Source of the DNA: Virgibacillus siamensis
Lineage (GTDB): Bacteria; Bacillota; Bacilli; Bacillales; Amphibacillaceae
NCBI RefSeq assembly: GCF_900162695.1
Contig: NZ_FUIH01000007.1
Span: forward strand, 310,001-374,000
Length of the DNA: 64,000 bases
Reading direction: 5' to 3'
The notes beneath the pieces were generated by a model. The model had not been told where the DNA came from. It was given only the letters and a program-made list of their open reading frames with translations, and did not search any database. The translations under genes and the position numbers were made by a program. Positions 52,920 through 60,637 of the stretch are shown here, in pieces (the stretch's first letter is position 1; every line of letters begins with the position of its first letter).

Positions 52920-53172
52920 AATTAGAGTGAGTGATGGGCGTTTGGTTTCATATTGAAGTACTTGAATGCCAGGAATTGATAGATTCCTATATATTTATGG
53001 GACAAAACTAATAATTTAGTTGCAAGACTTTCGTCACTCTTTTGGCCGGATCGGTGAAAAAACAATGGAACAATAAGTGATGGCCATTTTACAGCAGCAT
53101 TGTGTTTACTAACGAAATGAACATGTGCGGCAATTGTAAAGTAAAAAATAACGTGTTAAGAGAGGTGAGATA

Positions 53173-54387
53173 ATGAGTAAAATAAAGGTTGACAAATTAA
53201 CAAAAATATTTGGCAAACGGCCGAAACAAGCTGTTAAATACCTTGAGGAAAACAAATCAAAAGATGAAATCCTTGAGATGACGGGAATGACGGTCGGTGT
53301 TAATCAGGCTTCCTTTGAAGTAGAAGCTGGAGAAGTCTTCGTTATTATGGGACTTTCCGGGAGTGGGAAATCCACGCTTGTCCGTATGCTGAACCGACTT
53401 ATTGAACCAACATCCGGCAGCATCGTTCTTGATGATGAGGACGTTACAAAGATGAATAAGGAACAGTTACGGAATTTAAGAAGAAAAAAAATGAGTATGG
53501 TTTTCCAAAACTTTGCACTGCTTCCTCATAAAACAATTCTAAAGAATACCGAATTTGGTTTGGAAATTCGGAAAACAAATCCACAAGAGAGTGAAAAGAA
53601 GGCGCGTGAAGCGTTGGAATTAGTTGGCTTAGGCGGGTATTTGGATAAATATCCAAACGAGCTTTCCGGCGGTATGCAGCAGCGTGTCGGTCTGGCTAGA
53701 GCACTTGCCAATGACCCTGATATTCTTCTGATGGATGAGGCGTTCAGTGCATTGGATCCATTAATCCGTAAAGATATGCAGGATGAATTAATGGATTTGC
53801 AGCAATCCGTGCACAAAACCATCGTGTTTATTACGCACGATTTGGATGAAGCACTTAGGATTGGTGACAGAATTGCATTAATGAAGGACGGAAGCATCGT
53901 TCAGATTGGAACAGCTGAAGAAATTCTTATGGACCCGGCCAATGACTATGTGGAACGTTTTGTTGAGGATGTTGATTTATCCAAAGTACTGACTGCCGGT
54001 CATGTTATGAAGCGGGCAGAACAAGTTACAGTGGATAAAGGTCCTAAAGTTGCTTTAAAACTTATGCGTGATAATGGGGTTTCTACGATTTATGTTACCG
54101 ACAGTAAACGGAAACTCCTTGGCTATGTCACCGCTGATGATGCATCAGAGGCGGCGAAGAACAATAAAGAATTGAAAGATGTTCTGACTACAGATATTCC
54201 AAATGTAACACCGGATGTTTTATTGGCTGATCTTTTCGATAAAATAACCGAAGCAAAAGCACCATTATCTGTTGTAGATGATTCCGGAAGACTGGTCGGT
54301 TTAGTTGTACGGGGAATGGTGTTAGGTGCACTTGCTGGCGACGACACACTGATTAATGGAAATGGGGGTGACGAGTTAGATGGATAA
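53173..54387 (+). CDS. opuAA: Glycine betaine ABC importer ATPase OpuAA
   Basis: A 404-residue ATPase. An N-terminal ~50-residue extension typical of OpuA precedes Walker A GLSGSGKST, signature LSGGMQQRVGLARAL and Walker B DILLMDEAFSALDP. A tandem CBS module at residues ~275-400 senses ionic strength or c-di-AMP in this family. The importer brings in glycine betaine at high osmolarity. The gene overlaps opuAB by eight bases. AGAGAGGTGAGATA precedes the ATG. Confidence 0.94.
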   Translation: MSKIKVDKLTKIFGKRPKQAVKYLEENKSKDEILEMTGMTVGVNQASFEVEAGEVFVIMGLSGSGKSTLVRMLNRLIEPTSGSIVLDDEDVTKMNKEQLRNLRRKKMSMVFQNFALLPHKTILKNTEFGLEIRKTNPQESEKKAREALELVGLGGYLDKYPNELSGGMQQRVGLARALANDPDILLMDEAFSALDPLIRKDMQDELMDLQQSVHKTIVFITHDLDEALRIGDRIALMKDGSIVQIGTAEEILMDPANDYVERFVEDVDLSKVLTAGHVMKRAEQVTVDKGPKVALKLMRDNGVSTIYVTDSKRKLLGYVTADDASEAAKNNKELKDVLTTDIPNVTPDVLLADLFDKITEAKAPLSVVDDSGRLVGLVVRGMVLGALAGDDTLINGNGGDELDG

Positions 54388-55225
54388 TATGCATAATTTA
54401 TTTCCAAAACTCCCGTTGGCAGAATGGATTGAGTCGTTTGTTGATTTATTGACAGATACGTTTGAAGCGTTCTTTGAATCAGTGGCAAACGGGATTTCCT
54501 TCGTATCGGAAGGACTGGTTACATTAATCGGATTCATTCCGGCTTTGGTTTTTGTTGTACTGATTGCTTTGCTTGCATGGTGGATTGTTAATTGGAAGCT
54601 TGGTCTTTTTACATTGATTGGAATGGGATTAATCAATAACCTTGGCTATTGGCCGGAGACGATTGAGACAATTTCGTTGATTGTTATTTCCGTTTTAATT
54701 GCGATTATTATTGGGGTGCCAATCGGCATCTGGATGTCACAGAAAAGTACGGTACAGTCGATTATTACACCGATACTCGACTTTATGCAGACGATGCCAG
54801 CCTTTGTATATTTGATTCCGGCAGTTATCTTCTTTGGCGTCGGAATGGTTCCTGGTGTTATTTCAACAATTATCTTCGCGATGCCGCCAACTGTTCGACT
54901 GACAAATCTCGGTATCCGTCAAGTAGATGAAGAACTGATTGAAGCATCCAATGCATTCGGTTCATCTACAGGTCAACGCCTGACTAAAGTTCAAATTCCA
55001 TTGGCAATGCCTACAATGATGGCAGGGATTAACCAGACAATAATGCTATCCCTTTCCATGGTTGTTATTGCATCACTTGTTGGTGCTCCGGGTCTTGGTA
55101 CCGTTGTTTACCGTGCCATTACACAAATTCAGATCGGGACCGGTTTTGAAGGCGGGCTTGCCCTTGTTATTTTGGCTATGGTGTTGGACCGTATTACACA
55201 GGGAGCAAACAAAGGAAACAAATAA
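54380..55225 (+). CDS. opuAB: Glycine betaine ABC importer permease OpuAB
   Basis: A 281-residue permease with about seven helices. An amphipathic N-terminal segment (LAEWIESFVDLLTDTFEAFFESVANGISF) is followed by the transport core with MQTMPAFVYLIPAVIFFGVGMVPGVISTIIFAMPPTVRLTNLGIRQV, the EAA coupling motif. ATG 54380 overlaps the opuAA end, GGGGGTGACGAG being the ribosome site. Confidence 0.94.
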   Translation: MDNMHNLFPKLPLAEWIESFVDLLTDTFEAFFESVANGISFVSEGLVTLIGFIPALVFVVLIALLAWWIVNWKLGLFTLIGMGLINNLGYWPETIETISLIVISVLIAIIIGVPIGIWMSQKSTVQSIITPILDFMQTMPAFVYLIPAVIFFGVGMVPGVISTIIFAMPPTVRLTNLGIRQVDEELIEASNAFGSSTGQRLTKVQIPLAMPTMMAGINQTIMLSLSMVVIASLVGAPGLGTVVYRAITQIQIGTGFEGGLALVILAMVLDRITQGANKGNK

Positions 55226-55240
55226 TTGTATTTCAAAAAA

Positions 55241-55263
55241 CCTGCCGCATAATTGGCGGCAGG
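55241..55263 (+). other. GC-rich hairpin between opuAB and opuAC
   Basis: CCTGCCGC and GCGGCAGG form an 8-bp stem with a 7-base loop. The following CTTTGG is a poor T-run. It may be a weak terminator or an mRNA stabiliser giving different amounts of the binding protein and the membrane subunits. Confidence 0.65.
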
Positions 55264-55308
55264 CTTTGGAAAAATAAATTTACTATTTAACAGGAGGTAT
55301 AAAACACT

Positions 55309-56256
55309 ATGTTTAAGAAGTTTAGATTTATCGGCCTGGCCATGGTTGTTGCTTTGGCAGTTGTTTTGGCTGCATGCGGCAGCGGAAGCGACGAAAGTTC
55401 GGACTCATCCAACAGTGGTTCAGAAGGAGATTCAGGCAGCAGCAGTGGTGTTGAACTTGGTGAAAAAGAACTGACAATTCCTTATGTTGCATGGGCTGGC
55501 GCAATCGCTCGTACACATTTGATTGCACAGGTTCTCGAAGAAGCCGGCTATGAGGTGGAAACACCGCAAGTTGAAGCCGGTCCAATGTGGTCAAGTGTCG
55601 CAGACGGATCCGCTGATATTACGGCATCTGCTTGGCTGCCGACAACTCACCAAAGCTACTGGAAAAAGTATAAGGACAGTGTTGAATCCATCAACACCAT
55701 TATTGATAAAGCACCACTCGCACTGACAGTTCCTTCTTATATGAAAGACGTTAACTCTGTTGAAGATTTAAAGGGTAATACGGAGCTTGGTGAAGCAACT
55801 GACTGGACAATTATTGGTATTGACCCAGGCGCAGGAATCATGCAAAACACACAGAAAGCATTGAAGGAATATGGTCTTGACAAGTGGACCTTGACGCAAA
55901 GCTCAGGTTCAGCAATGCTTTCACAGCTTCAGAAAAAAATGGAAGATAAAGAGAAAATTATTGTTCCACTTTGGAAGCCACACTGGGCTTTTGCAAAAAT
56001 GGATTTGAAAATGCTTAAAGACCCTAAAGGAGTTTACGGTGGTGACGGTGATCACATTGATATCGTAGTTAACAAAGAACTAAAAGATAAGTCGCCGGCT
56101 GCATACCAAATCTTGAAGCAATATACAGCTGACTATGAGCAGCTAAACTCACTAATGGGTAAAATCCACGATGGTGCAGATCCTGAAGAAGTTGCAGCTA
56201 AATATTTGGAAGAACACCCTGATAAGTTAGATAAATGGTTAAAAGGTTTAAAATAA
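55309..56256 (+). CDS. opuAC: Glycine betaine-binding lipoprotein OpuAC
   Basis: A 315-residue lipoprotein. The signal ends in LAAC (cysteine ~22), followed by a Ser/Asp/Gly-rich linker of ~30 residues. The OpuAC domain has tryptophans in PYVAWAGAIART, AGPMWSS and IVPLWKPHWAF that would form the aromatic cage for the trimethylammonium group. AGGAGGTATAAAACACT precedes the ATG. It is the last gene of the opuA operon. Confidence 0.94.
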   Translation: MFKKFRFIGLAMVVALAVVLAACGSGSDESSDSSNSGSEGDSGSSSGVELGEKELTIPYVAWAGAIARTHLIAQVLEEAGYEVETPQVEAGPMWSSVADGSADITASAWLPTTHQSYWKKYKDSVESINTIIDKAPLALTVPSYMKDVNSVEDLKGNTELGEATDWTIIGIDPGAGIMQNTQKALKEYGLDKWTLTQSSGSAMLSQLQKKMEDKEKIIVPLWKPHWAFAKMDLKMLKDPKGVYGGDGDHIDIVVNKELKDKSPAAYQILKQYTADYEQLNSLMGKIHDGADPEEVAAKYLEEHPDKLDKWLKGLK

Positions 56257-56267
56257 GAAACATACGT

Positions 56268-56301
56268 AAAAAGACTGCCTGATGTAATGGGCAGTCTTTT
56301 T
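56268..56301 (+). terminator. Terminator of the opuA operon
   Basis: AAAAAGACTGCC pairs with GGGCAGTCTTTTT around TGATGTAAT. Confidence 0.9.
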
Positions 56302-56390
56302 GCATTGGGTGTGATTGAATTTAAAAATAGGTGAGGCGGCTTACAAATCAACAAATAATTGGTCATTCCAGGCTGGTCTGCTTTCCATAC

Positions 56391-56418
56391 AAAAAAACCC
56401 CTCGGGATAGAGGGGATC
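56391..56418 (-). terminator. Terminator of yhaH
   Basis: CCCCTC and GAGGGG pair; read on the minus strand the stem is followed by T7. Confidence 0.75.
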
Positions 56419-56421
56419 CTG

Positions 56422-56781
56422 TTATTCCTTATTAATTTTTTCTTCCAAATCTTTCAGGCTTGATTCAATTTGCTCCAGATATTCATAAATGTTTTCTTGA
56501 TGGGGTTCAACAGCCGTTTTCCATTCTTCCACAGAGTTTTTCATTTCCTGTGTAAGTTCTTTCACTAATGCGGCACCTTCTTTAGAAGTTTCCGTAATTT
56601 GATCCTTTAATCGAAGTCCGTCCCGTTTTAGATTTTCTACCATATCCCGCCATTCAAGGCCTTGCTCTTTGGCACGGCTGCGCAGGTCTTTTCCTGAATA
56701 TGGCGCGCTGAGCAGTGCAGTGGTAGAACTGATTGCTCCGCCAACCAACACACCAAGCAGTAGTGATTTTTTATTTATCAT
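56422..56781 (-). CDS. yhaH: YhaH, YtxH-domain protein
   Basis: A 119-residue protein. One N-terminal glycine-rich membrane helix (SLLLGVLVGGAISSTTALLSAPYSGKDLR) is the YtxH signature; the rest is a long charged helix. Such proteins are small stress or general-stress membrane proteins of unknown mechanism. ATG 56781 is preferred, preceded by GAAAGGGGCG; the frame is open for seven more codons. It lies near hit and ecsA as in B. subtilis. Confidence 0.8.
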   Translation of the reverse strand: MINKKSLLLGVLVGGAISSTTALLSAPYSGKDLRSRAKEQGLEWRDMVENLKRDGLRLKDQITETSKEGAALVKELTQEMKNSVEEWKTAVEPHQENIYEYLEQIESSLKDLEEKINKE

Positions 56782-56862
56782 GTAAAACGCCCCTTTCGTC
56801 ACTAGTATAACCTTTCCTGTTTTGCGGAGGAACTAATCCACAAATTACTCATTTCCTCGAAA

Positions 56863-56890
56863 AATCCTCTGACAGAAATGCCAGAGGATT
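56863..56890 (-). terminator. Hairpin terminator after the hit transcription unit
   Basis: AATCCTCTG pairs with CAGAGGATT; AAAA on the left gives a T-run on the minus strand. Confidence 0.7.
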
Positions 56891-56893
56891 GAG

Positions 56894-57040
56894 TTATTGA
56901 GTCTTTATGGCATGGATAGTCGCCTTGTCATTTTCAATACGCGCCATAATATTCAGCGCTGACAAAATAATCAAAATCCCAGTATTTACTTGTTCTTTCG
57001 TATCAAGGCTATACAAATCCATTATATCAGATATACCCAT
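56894..57040 (-). CDS. Candidate 48-residue protein downstream of hit
   Basis: Read on the minus strand: MGISDIMDLYSLDTKEQ, then NTGILIILSALNIMARIEN and a short polar end. It sits 30 bp after hit and ends right before a terminator, which suits a second gene of that unit. No good ribosome site precedes ATG 57040; an internal ATG at about 57022 is no better. I do not recognise the family. Confidence 0.4.
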   Translation of the reverse strand: MGISDIMDLYSLDTKEQVNTGILIILSALNIMARIENDKATIHAIKTQ

Positions 57041-57070
57041 AAATCAAAAGTGATAATATTCTAAAAACAA

Positions 57071-57496
57071 CTAGATGTTCCCTTGAATATCAGCGGCAAT
57101 TTGCTGAAGATCTTCGGTCGAATAGTTGTCGCCATGTGTCGTCCAATTGGATGAAAAGCCATCTCCGTCTCCGTATCTTGGAATGATATGAATATGCAAA
57201 TGAAAGACCGACTGATCAGCTGGTGCTTCGTTGTTGTTCAGCAGGTTCATGCCAATCGGCTTAAAACGCTCTTTAATGGCAGCGGCAATTTTTGGAACTC
57301 GGGAAAATAATTTGCTGGCTATTTCCGGCGGTGTTTCATAAATATTTTTGGTATGTGTTTTTGGAATTACAAGTGTATGTCCTTTTGTTACCTGGCTGAT
57401 ATCCAGAAAAGCATAAACAGCTTCGTCTTCATATACTTTTGCGGAAGGGATGTCCCCATTAATAATTTTGCAGAAAATACAATCCTCATGACCCAT
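57071..57496 (-). CDS. hit: HIT-family nucleotide hydrolase
   Basis: A 141-residue protein of the HINT branch. ECIFCKII-like start (here EDCIFCKIINGDIPSAKVYED), GHTLVIPKTHTKNIY and the catalytic histidine triad HLHIHIIPR near residue 100. It hydrolyses AMP-linked substrates such as AMP-lysine or adenosine phosphoramidates. Two cysteines near the N-terminus are half of a zinc site. It is divergent from ecsA, as in B. subtilis. Confidence 0.93.
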   Translation of the reverse strand: MGHEDCIFCKIINGDIPSAKVYEDEAVYAFLDISQVTKGHTLVIPKTHTKNIYETPPEIASKLFSRVPKIAAAIKERFKPIGMNLLNNNEAPADQSVFHLHIHIIPRYGDGDGFSSNWTTHGDNYSTEDLQQIAADIQGNI

Positions 57497-57526
57497 ATGA
57501 AATCACTCCTAATTGTCTTTTCATTA

Positions 57527-57581
57527 ATTGTATAGACATAAAATAAACAGGTCAAGCCCGCAGATGCGGACCTGCCTGTTT
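57527..57581 (-). promoter_or_regulatory. Promoter of hit with overlapping dyad
   Basis: On the minus strand TTGACC (57555-57550), a 17-bp spacer and TACAAT (57532-57527). AAACAGG (57545-57551) and CCTGTTT (57575-57581) form an inverted repeat across the -35, with CCGC/GCGG inside. The rest of 57582-57866 shows no gene; it holds AT-rich sequence with GTTAACGATAATCGATTAACG at about 57637. Confidence 0.5.
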
Positions 57582-57866
57582 GAGAAGCAAGAGGATGACT
57601 CTACATTCTAATGTTGGGGACTTTGTAATGATTGTTAACGATAATCGATTAACGTTGATTACAAAAAAACTTATTTTGGCAGCATCCCTTTTTACGGGGA
57701 TACACTGGCAAAAACGTTTATTGCATTAGATTGCCTTTCACAGACACCTCATTTGTTTTACAAATTTGTATGACAGTGATACATCCTCGCAACTTCATTT
57801 AATATTGTGGATGTTCCGGGCAAATTTTATACACACAAAATGTCGAATAACCGGGAAGAGTTTGTT

Positions 57867-57895
57867 TTGGCATTGTTATGTAAACATGGTAAAAT
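57867..57895 (+). promoter_or_regulatory. Promoter of ecsAB
   Basis: TTGGCA (57867-57872), 17-bp spacer, TAAAAT (57890-57895), 30 bp before the start codon. Confidence 0.6.
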
Positions 57896-57925
57896 TTTAT
57901 CAAGTGACGTTTAGGAGGAGAATCT

Positions 57926-58669
57926 GTGGAATCATTGTTGCATATTGAAAATCTGCACGGCGGATATACACATAAAAATGTACTGCACGGAATTTCGTTT
58001 GATGTTTTTCCAGGTGAAATCGTTGGACTGATTGGACTAAATGGGGCCGGGAAAAGTACGACAATAAAGCATGTGATTGGGTTAATGCAGGCTAAAAAAG
58101 GTACTGTGTCCGTGAATGGAAAAACGTTTGCGGAAAATCCGGAAAGTTATCGGAACCAGATGGCTTACATACCGGAAATGCCAATTTTGTATGATGAGTT
58201 GACATTGTATGAGCATTTGAGACTTACTGCGATGGCTTATGATATTCCGGAAGATGTATTTGAAAAAAGGCTGCAGCCGCTTTTGAATGAATTTCGGATG
58301 GAGAAAAAACTGAAATGGTTTCCGGTTCATTTTTCAAAAGGGATGCGGCAGAAAGTCATGATTATGTGCGCTTTTCTGATTGAACCGCCATTGTATATTG
58401 TGGATGAACCCTTTGTGGGGCTGGATCCGCTTGGCATCAAATCATATCTTGAATTAATGGATGGTATGAAATCCAATGGTTCGGGTGTGCTGATGTCCAC
58501 CCACATACTGGCGACCGCGGAACGGAATTGCGACCGGTTTGTCATTCTGCATGACGGGGAAATACGGGCCGCCGGAACATTGGACGAGCTGCGGAAAGAT
58601 TTTGATATGCCGGATGCTGCGCTCGATGATTTATATGTGCAGTTAACAAAGGAAGATAGCCATGTTTGA
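57926..58669 (+). CDS. ecsA: ABC transporter ATPase EcsA
   Basis: A 247-residue ATPase. Walker A is GLNGAGKST, the signature region is the unusual FSKGMRQKVMIMCAF and Walker B is YIVDEPFVGLDP. With EcsB it forms an ABC system that affects secretion, competence and intramembrane proteolysis by RasP in B. subtilis. The GTG start has AGGAGGAGAATCT upstream. It overlaps ecsB by eight bases. Confidence 0.92.
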   Translation: MESLLHIENLHGGYTHKNVLHGISFDVFPGEIVGLIGLNGAGKSTTIKHVIGLMQAKKGTVSVNGKTFAENPESYRNQMAYIPEMPILYDELTLYEHLRLTAMAYDIPEDVFEKRLQPLLNEFRMEKKLKWFPVHFSKGMRQKVMIMCAFLIEPPLYIVDEPFVGLDPLGIKSYLELMDGMKSNGSGVLMSTHILATAERNCDRFVILHDGEIRAAGTLDELRKDFDMPDAALDDLYVQLTKEDSHV

Positions 58670-59873
58670 TGCACATGATTTTTTTAAAAAGCGGCTGTCT
58701 TCCCATTTTAAGGAACTGGGAAGATACACCCGCTACATATTTAATGGCCATATTGCGTTTGCCATGATGTTTTTTGTTTCGGTTATGGCTTACTACTATC
58801 AACAGTGGCTGAAGGACCTTCCGGAAAATTTCCCGGTTGCCATCATTGCAGGGGCTGTGTTGGGATTATTAGTCAGCTACAGCCCGGTGCGCACATTGAT
58901 TCAGGAACCGGACCTTGTTTTCCTGATTCCGGCCGAAACGAAGATGGGCCCATACTTTCGGGATGCCATCATCTATAGTTATGTTGTTCAATTGTATATT
59001 TTGCTGCTTGCAGGAGGGGCATTGGGACCACTTTATTTTGCAACATACCCTGATCGTGCGGGAAATGTTTACTTACTGACACTTGTAGTGGTTCTGATTT
59101 TTAAGCTGTGGAATCTGATTACCAACTGGAGAATGCTGAAAATCAGGGAACCAGGTATTCGCCAAGTGGACATTCTTGCACGTACGTTAATTAACATGGC
59201 TGTTTTTTATTTCCTTGTGAAAGGTGAACTGTTGCTTGCGGGTATTACTACAATTCTGTTTCTGTTCGTGTTTGTGTATGATTTTATGATTTCCCGAAAG
59301 CAGGCAGGGGTTCTGTGGGATGTTCTTCTGGAAAAGGATCAGAGCCGGATGCAGACATTTTACCGGATTGCCAATATGTTTGCGGATGTTCCGCATCTGA
59401 AAAATCGGGTAAAAGGACGGCATTGGCTTGTTTCGTTGGTCAGTCGTGTGCCGTTTACCCAAAAGCATACATTTGATTATCTGTACCGGATTTCGGTCGT
59501 CAGAAGTGGTGATTATCTTGGGATGTATGTACGGCTGATTGTTATTGGCGGTTTATTCATATTTTTCGTACCAAACCTTTGGATGAAAGCCATTTTTGCA
59601 TTGTTGTTCATTTACATGAGCAGCTTCCAGATGATGACACTGTATCACCATCATCGAACGGTTATGTGGCTTGATTTGTACCCCGTTTCCACAAAGGTTC
59701 GGCAGCAGTCATTAATCAAATTACTATTCCAGTTGACATTCCTGCAGACAATTATTTTTACAGTACTGCTGCTCGTGATGGGTGTTTGGCTTGGTGCAGG
59801 GATTGTCTTTGCCGGAGGGATAGCATTTAATTATCTTTTCCAGAACGGGTATGTAAAAAAGAAGATTGCATAA
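58662..59873 (+). CDS. ecsB: ABC transporter permease EcsB
   Basis: A 403-residue membrane protein with about ten helices and the characteristic start AHDFFKKRLSSHFKELGRYTRYIFNGHIAFAMMFF. It is the membrane partner of EcsA. The ribosome site (AAGGAAGATAGCC) is inside ecsA. In B. subtilis ecsC follows; here no ecsC is found and the gene is followed by repeat sequence. Confidence 0.92.
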   Translation: MFDAHDFFKKRLSSHFKELGRYTRYIFNGHIAFAMMFFVSVMAYYYQQWLKDLPENFPVAIIAGAVLGLLVSYSPVRTLIQEPDLVFLIPAETKMGPYFRDAIIYSYVVQLYILLLAGGALGPLYFATYPDRAGNVYLLTLVVVLIFKLWNLITNWRMLKIREPGIRQVDILARTLINMAVFYFLVKGELLLAGITTILFLFVFVYDFMISRKQAGVLWDVLLEKDQSRMQTFYRIANMFADVPHLKNRVKGRHWLVSLVSRVPFTQKHTFDYLYRISVVRSGDYLGMYVRLIVIGGLFIFFVPNLWMKAIFALLFIYMSSFQMMTLYHHHRTVMWLDLYPVSTKVRQQSLIKLLFQLTFLQTIIFTVLLLVMGVWLGAGIVFAGGIAFNYLFQNGYVKKKIA

Positions 59874-60132
59874 AGTGTAATATTCTAAGGAAAACCCGAA
59901 CAACTAATTTAAATTAAGCGAAGGAAATATACTAGGCTTTCACTGCCAGCATAAGTGCGACATCTGCTCAAGCAAGCTTTCGCAGTGTCTTCTTTACCGC
60001 GGGCGGGTACTGGGTCTCCTCGTGCTTGGTGCCCGTCGTGTTGCAAGTGTTTCAATGAAGCTCGCAACTTGAAGGATAATCGGGGGAAGTATTGCTCGTC
60101 GTACTGCGGGGGTCTCACCTATGCCTTTCCTC
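59874..60132. repeat. Dispersed repeat element, left piece
   Basis: It opens with AAAGTGTAATATTC and CCGAACAACTAATTT and has GGAAATATAC at 59923-59932, matching the centre of the 151-bp element at 9597. The body (GCGGGCGGGTACTGGGTCTCC, then TACTGCGGGGGTCTCACCTATGCCTTTCCT) looks like a GC-rich repeat common between genes of Bacillaceae; that is recollection. It ends exactly where hutH-like sequence starts. Confidence 0.6.
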
Positions 60133-60330
60133 GACATCACTGAACTTCCTAAAACCTGTATTAATGCCATAATACATGGTCTGTTTTTCAGCCAGCATCC
60201 TTTCAGCTGTCTGCCTGCTGGTCATGATTCTTTCCCGTGATGACCCTGACAGGAAAATCAGTTCATGGTCAAAAACAACACGGCGAACCTCTTCCATTGT
60301 TAATGTCTCTCCTGCTGAATGCAAGAGTGG
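60133..60330 (-). pseudogene. hutH: hutH (histidine ammonia-lyase) N-terminal remnant
   Basis: On the minus strand the frame reads GETLTMEEVRRVVFDHE, then TAERMLAEKQTMYYGINTGFRKFSDV, matching the first ~65 residues of HutH, whose YGINTGFGKFSDV motif is distinctive. Here Tyr is doubled and the second Gly of GFGKF is Arg. After FSDV the frame enters the repeat and stops within five codons. HutH is normally ~505 residues, so over 85% is gone. No other hut gene is in the window. Confidence 0.75.
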
Positions 60331-60349
60331 ATTAAAATTGGGGGGTTTT

Positions 60350-60440
60350 GAACTTATAATTGTGAACATTATCATATCGATTGTGAACTTTAGCATTTTG
60401 ACCATGAACTTTAGCATTTCAGCTGTCAACTTTAGCGAAA
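60350..60440. repeat. Intergenic array 4: ~21-bp units, core TGAACTTTAGCATTT
   Basis: The GAAC core (last copy CAAC) occurs at 60364, 60385, 60406 and 60427, all 21 bp apart, with one further copy at 60350 that is out of phase by 14 bp. It lies just upstream of the hutH remnant. As in the other arrays the frame stays open on both strands with weak heptads. Confidence 0.7.
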
Positions 60441-60557
60441 ACGCCTTCTGCTTTATCATTTCAGTGCGGCCAGCAAAAAACTGCCCGCTCCCCTTTCAGG
60501 AAGCAGACAGTCACGCAACTGCCGAACAAATTCTATTCCTCTTTTTCAGCGACCGGG

Positions 60558-60590
60558 TCTTTCCTTCCGCTGGAGTCTCCGTATATTTCC
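60558..60590. repeat. Dispersed repeat element, right piece
   Basis: TCTTTCCTTCCGCTGGAGTC followed by TCCGTATATTTCC. Its GTATATTTCC end (60581-60590) is the inverted copy of GGAAATATAC at 59923. The 60441-60637 interval otherwise holds no gene. Confidence 0.5.
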
Positions 60591-60637
60591 CGAAAATAAA
60601 CGGGCGTTCAAACGGGAATATGGTCTTTCAGCAGACC

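Noticed and set aside
52920..53172. Riboswitch in the long opuA leader
   Set aside because: Looked for c-di-AMP (ydaO-type) and other known cores; none recognised, only a small hairpin.
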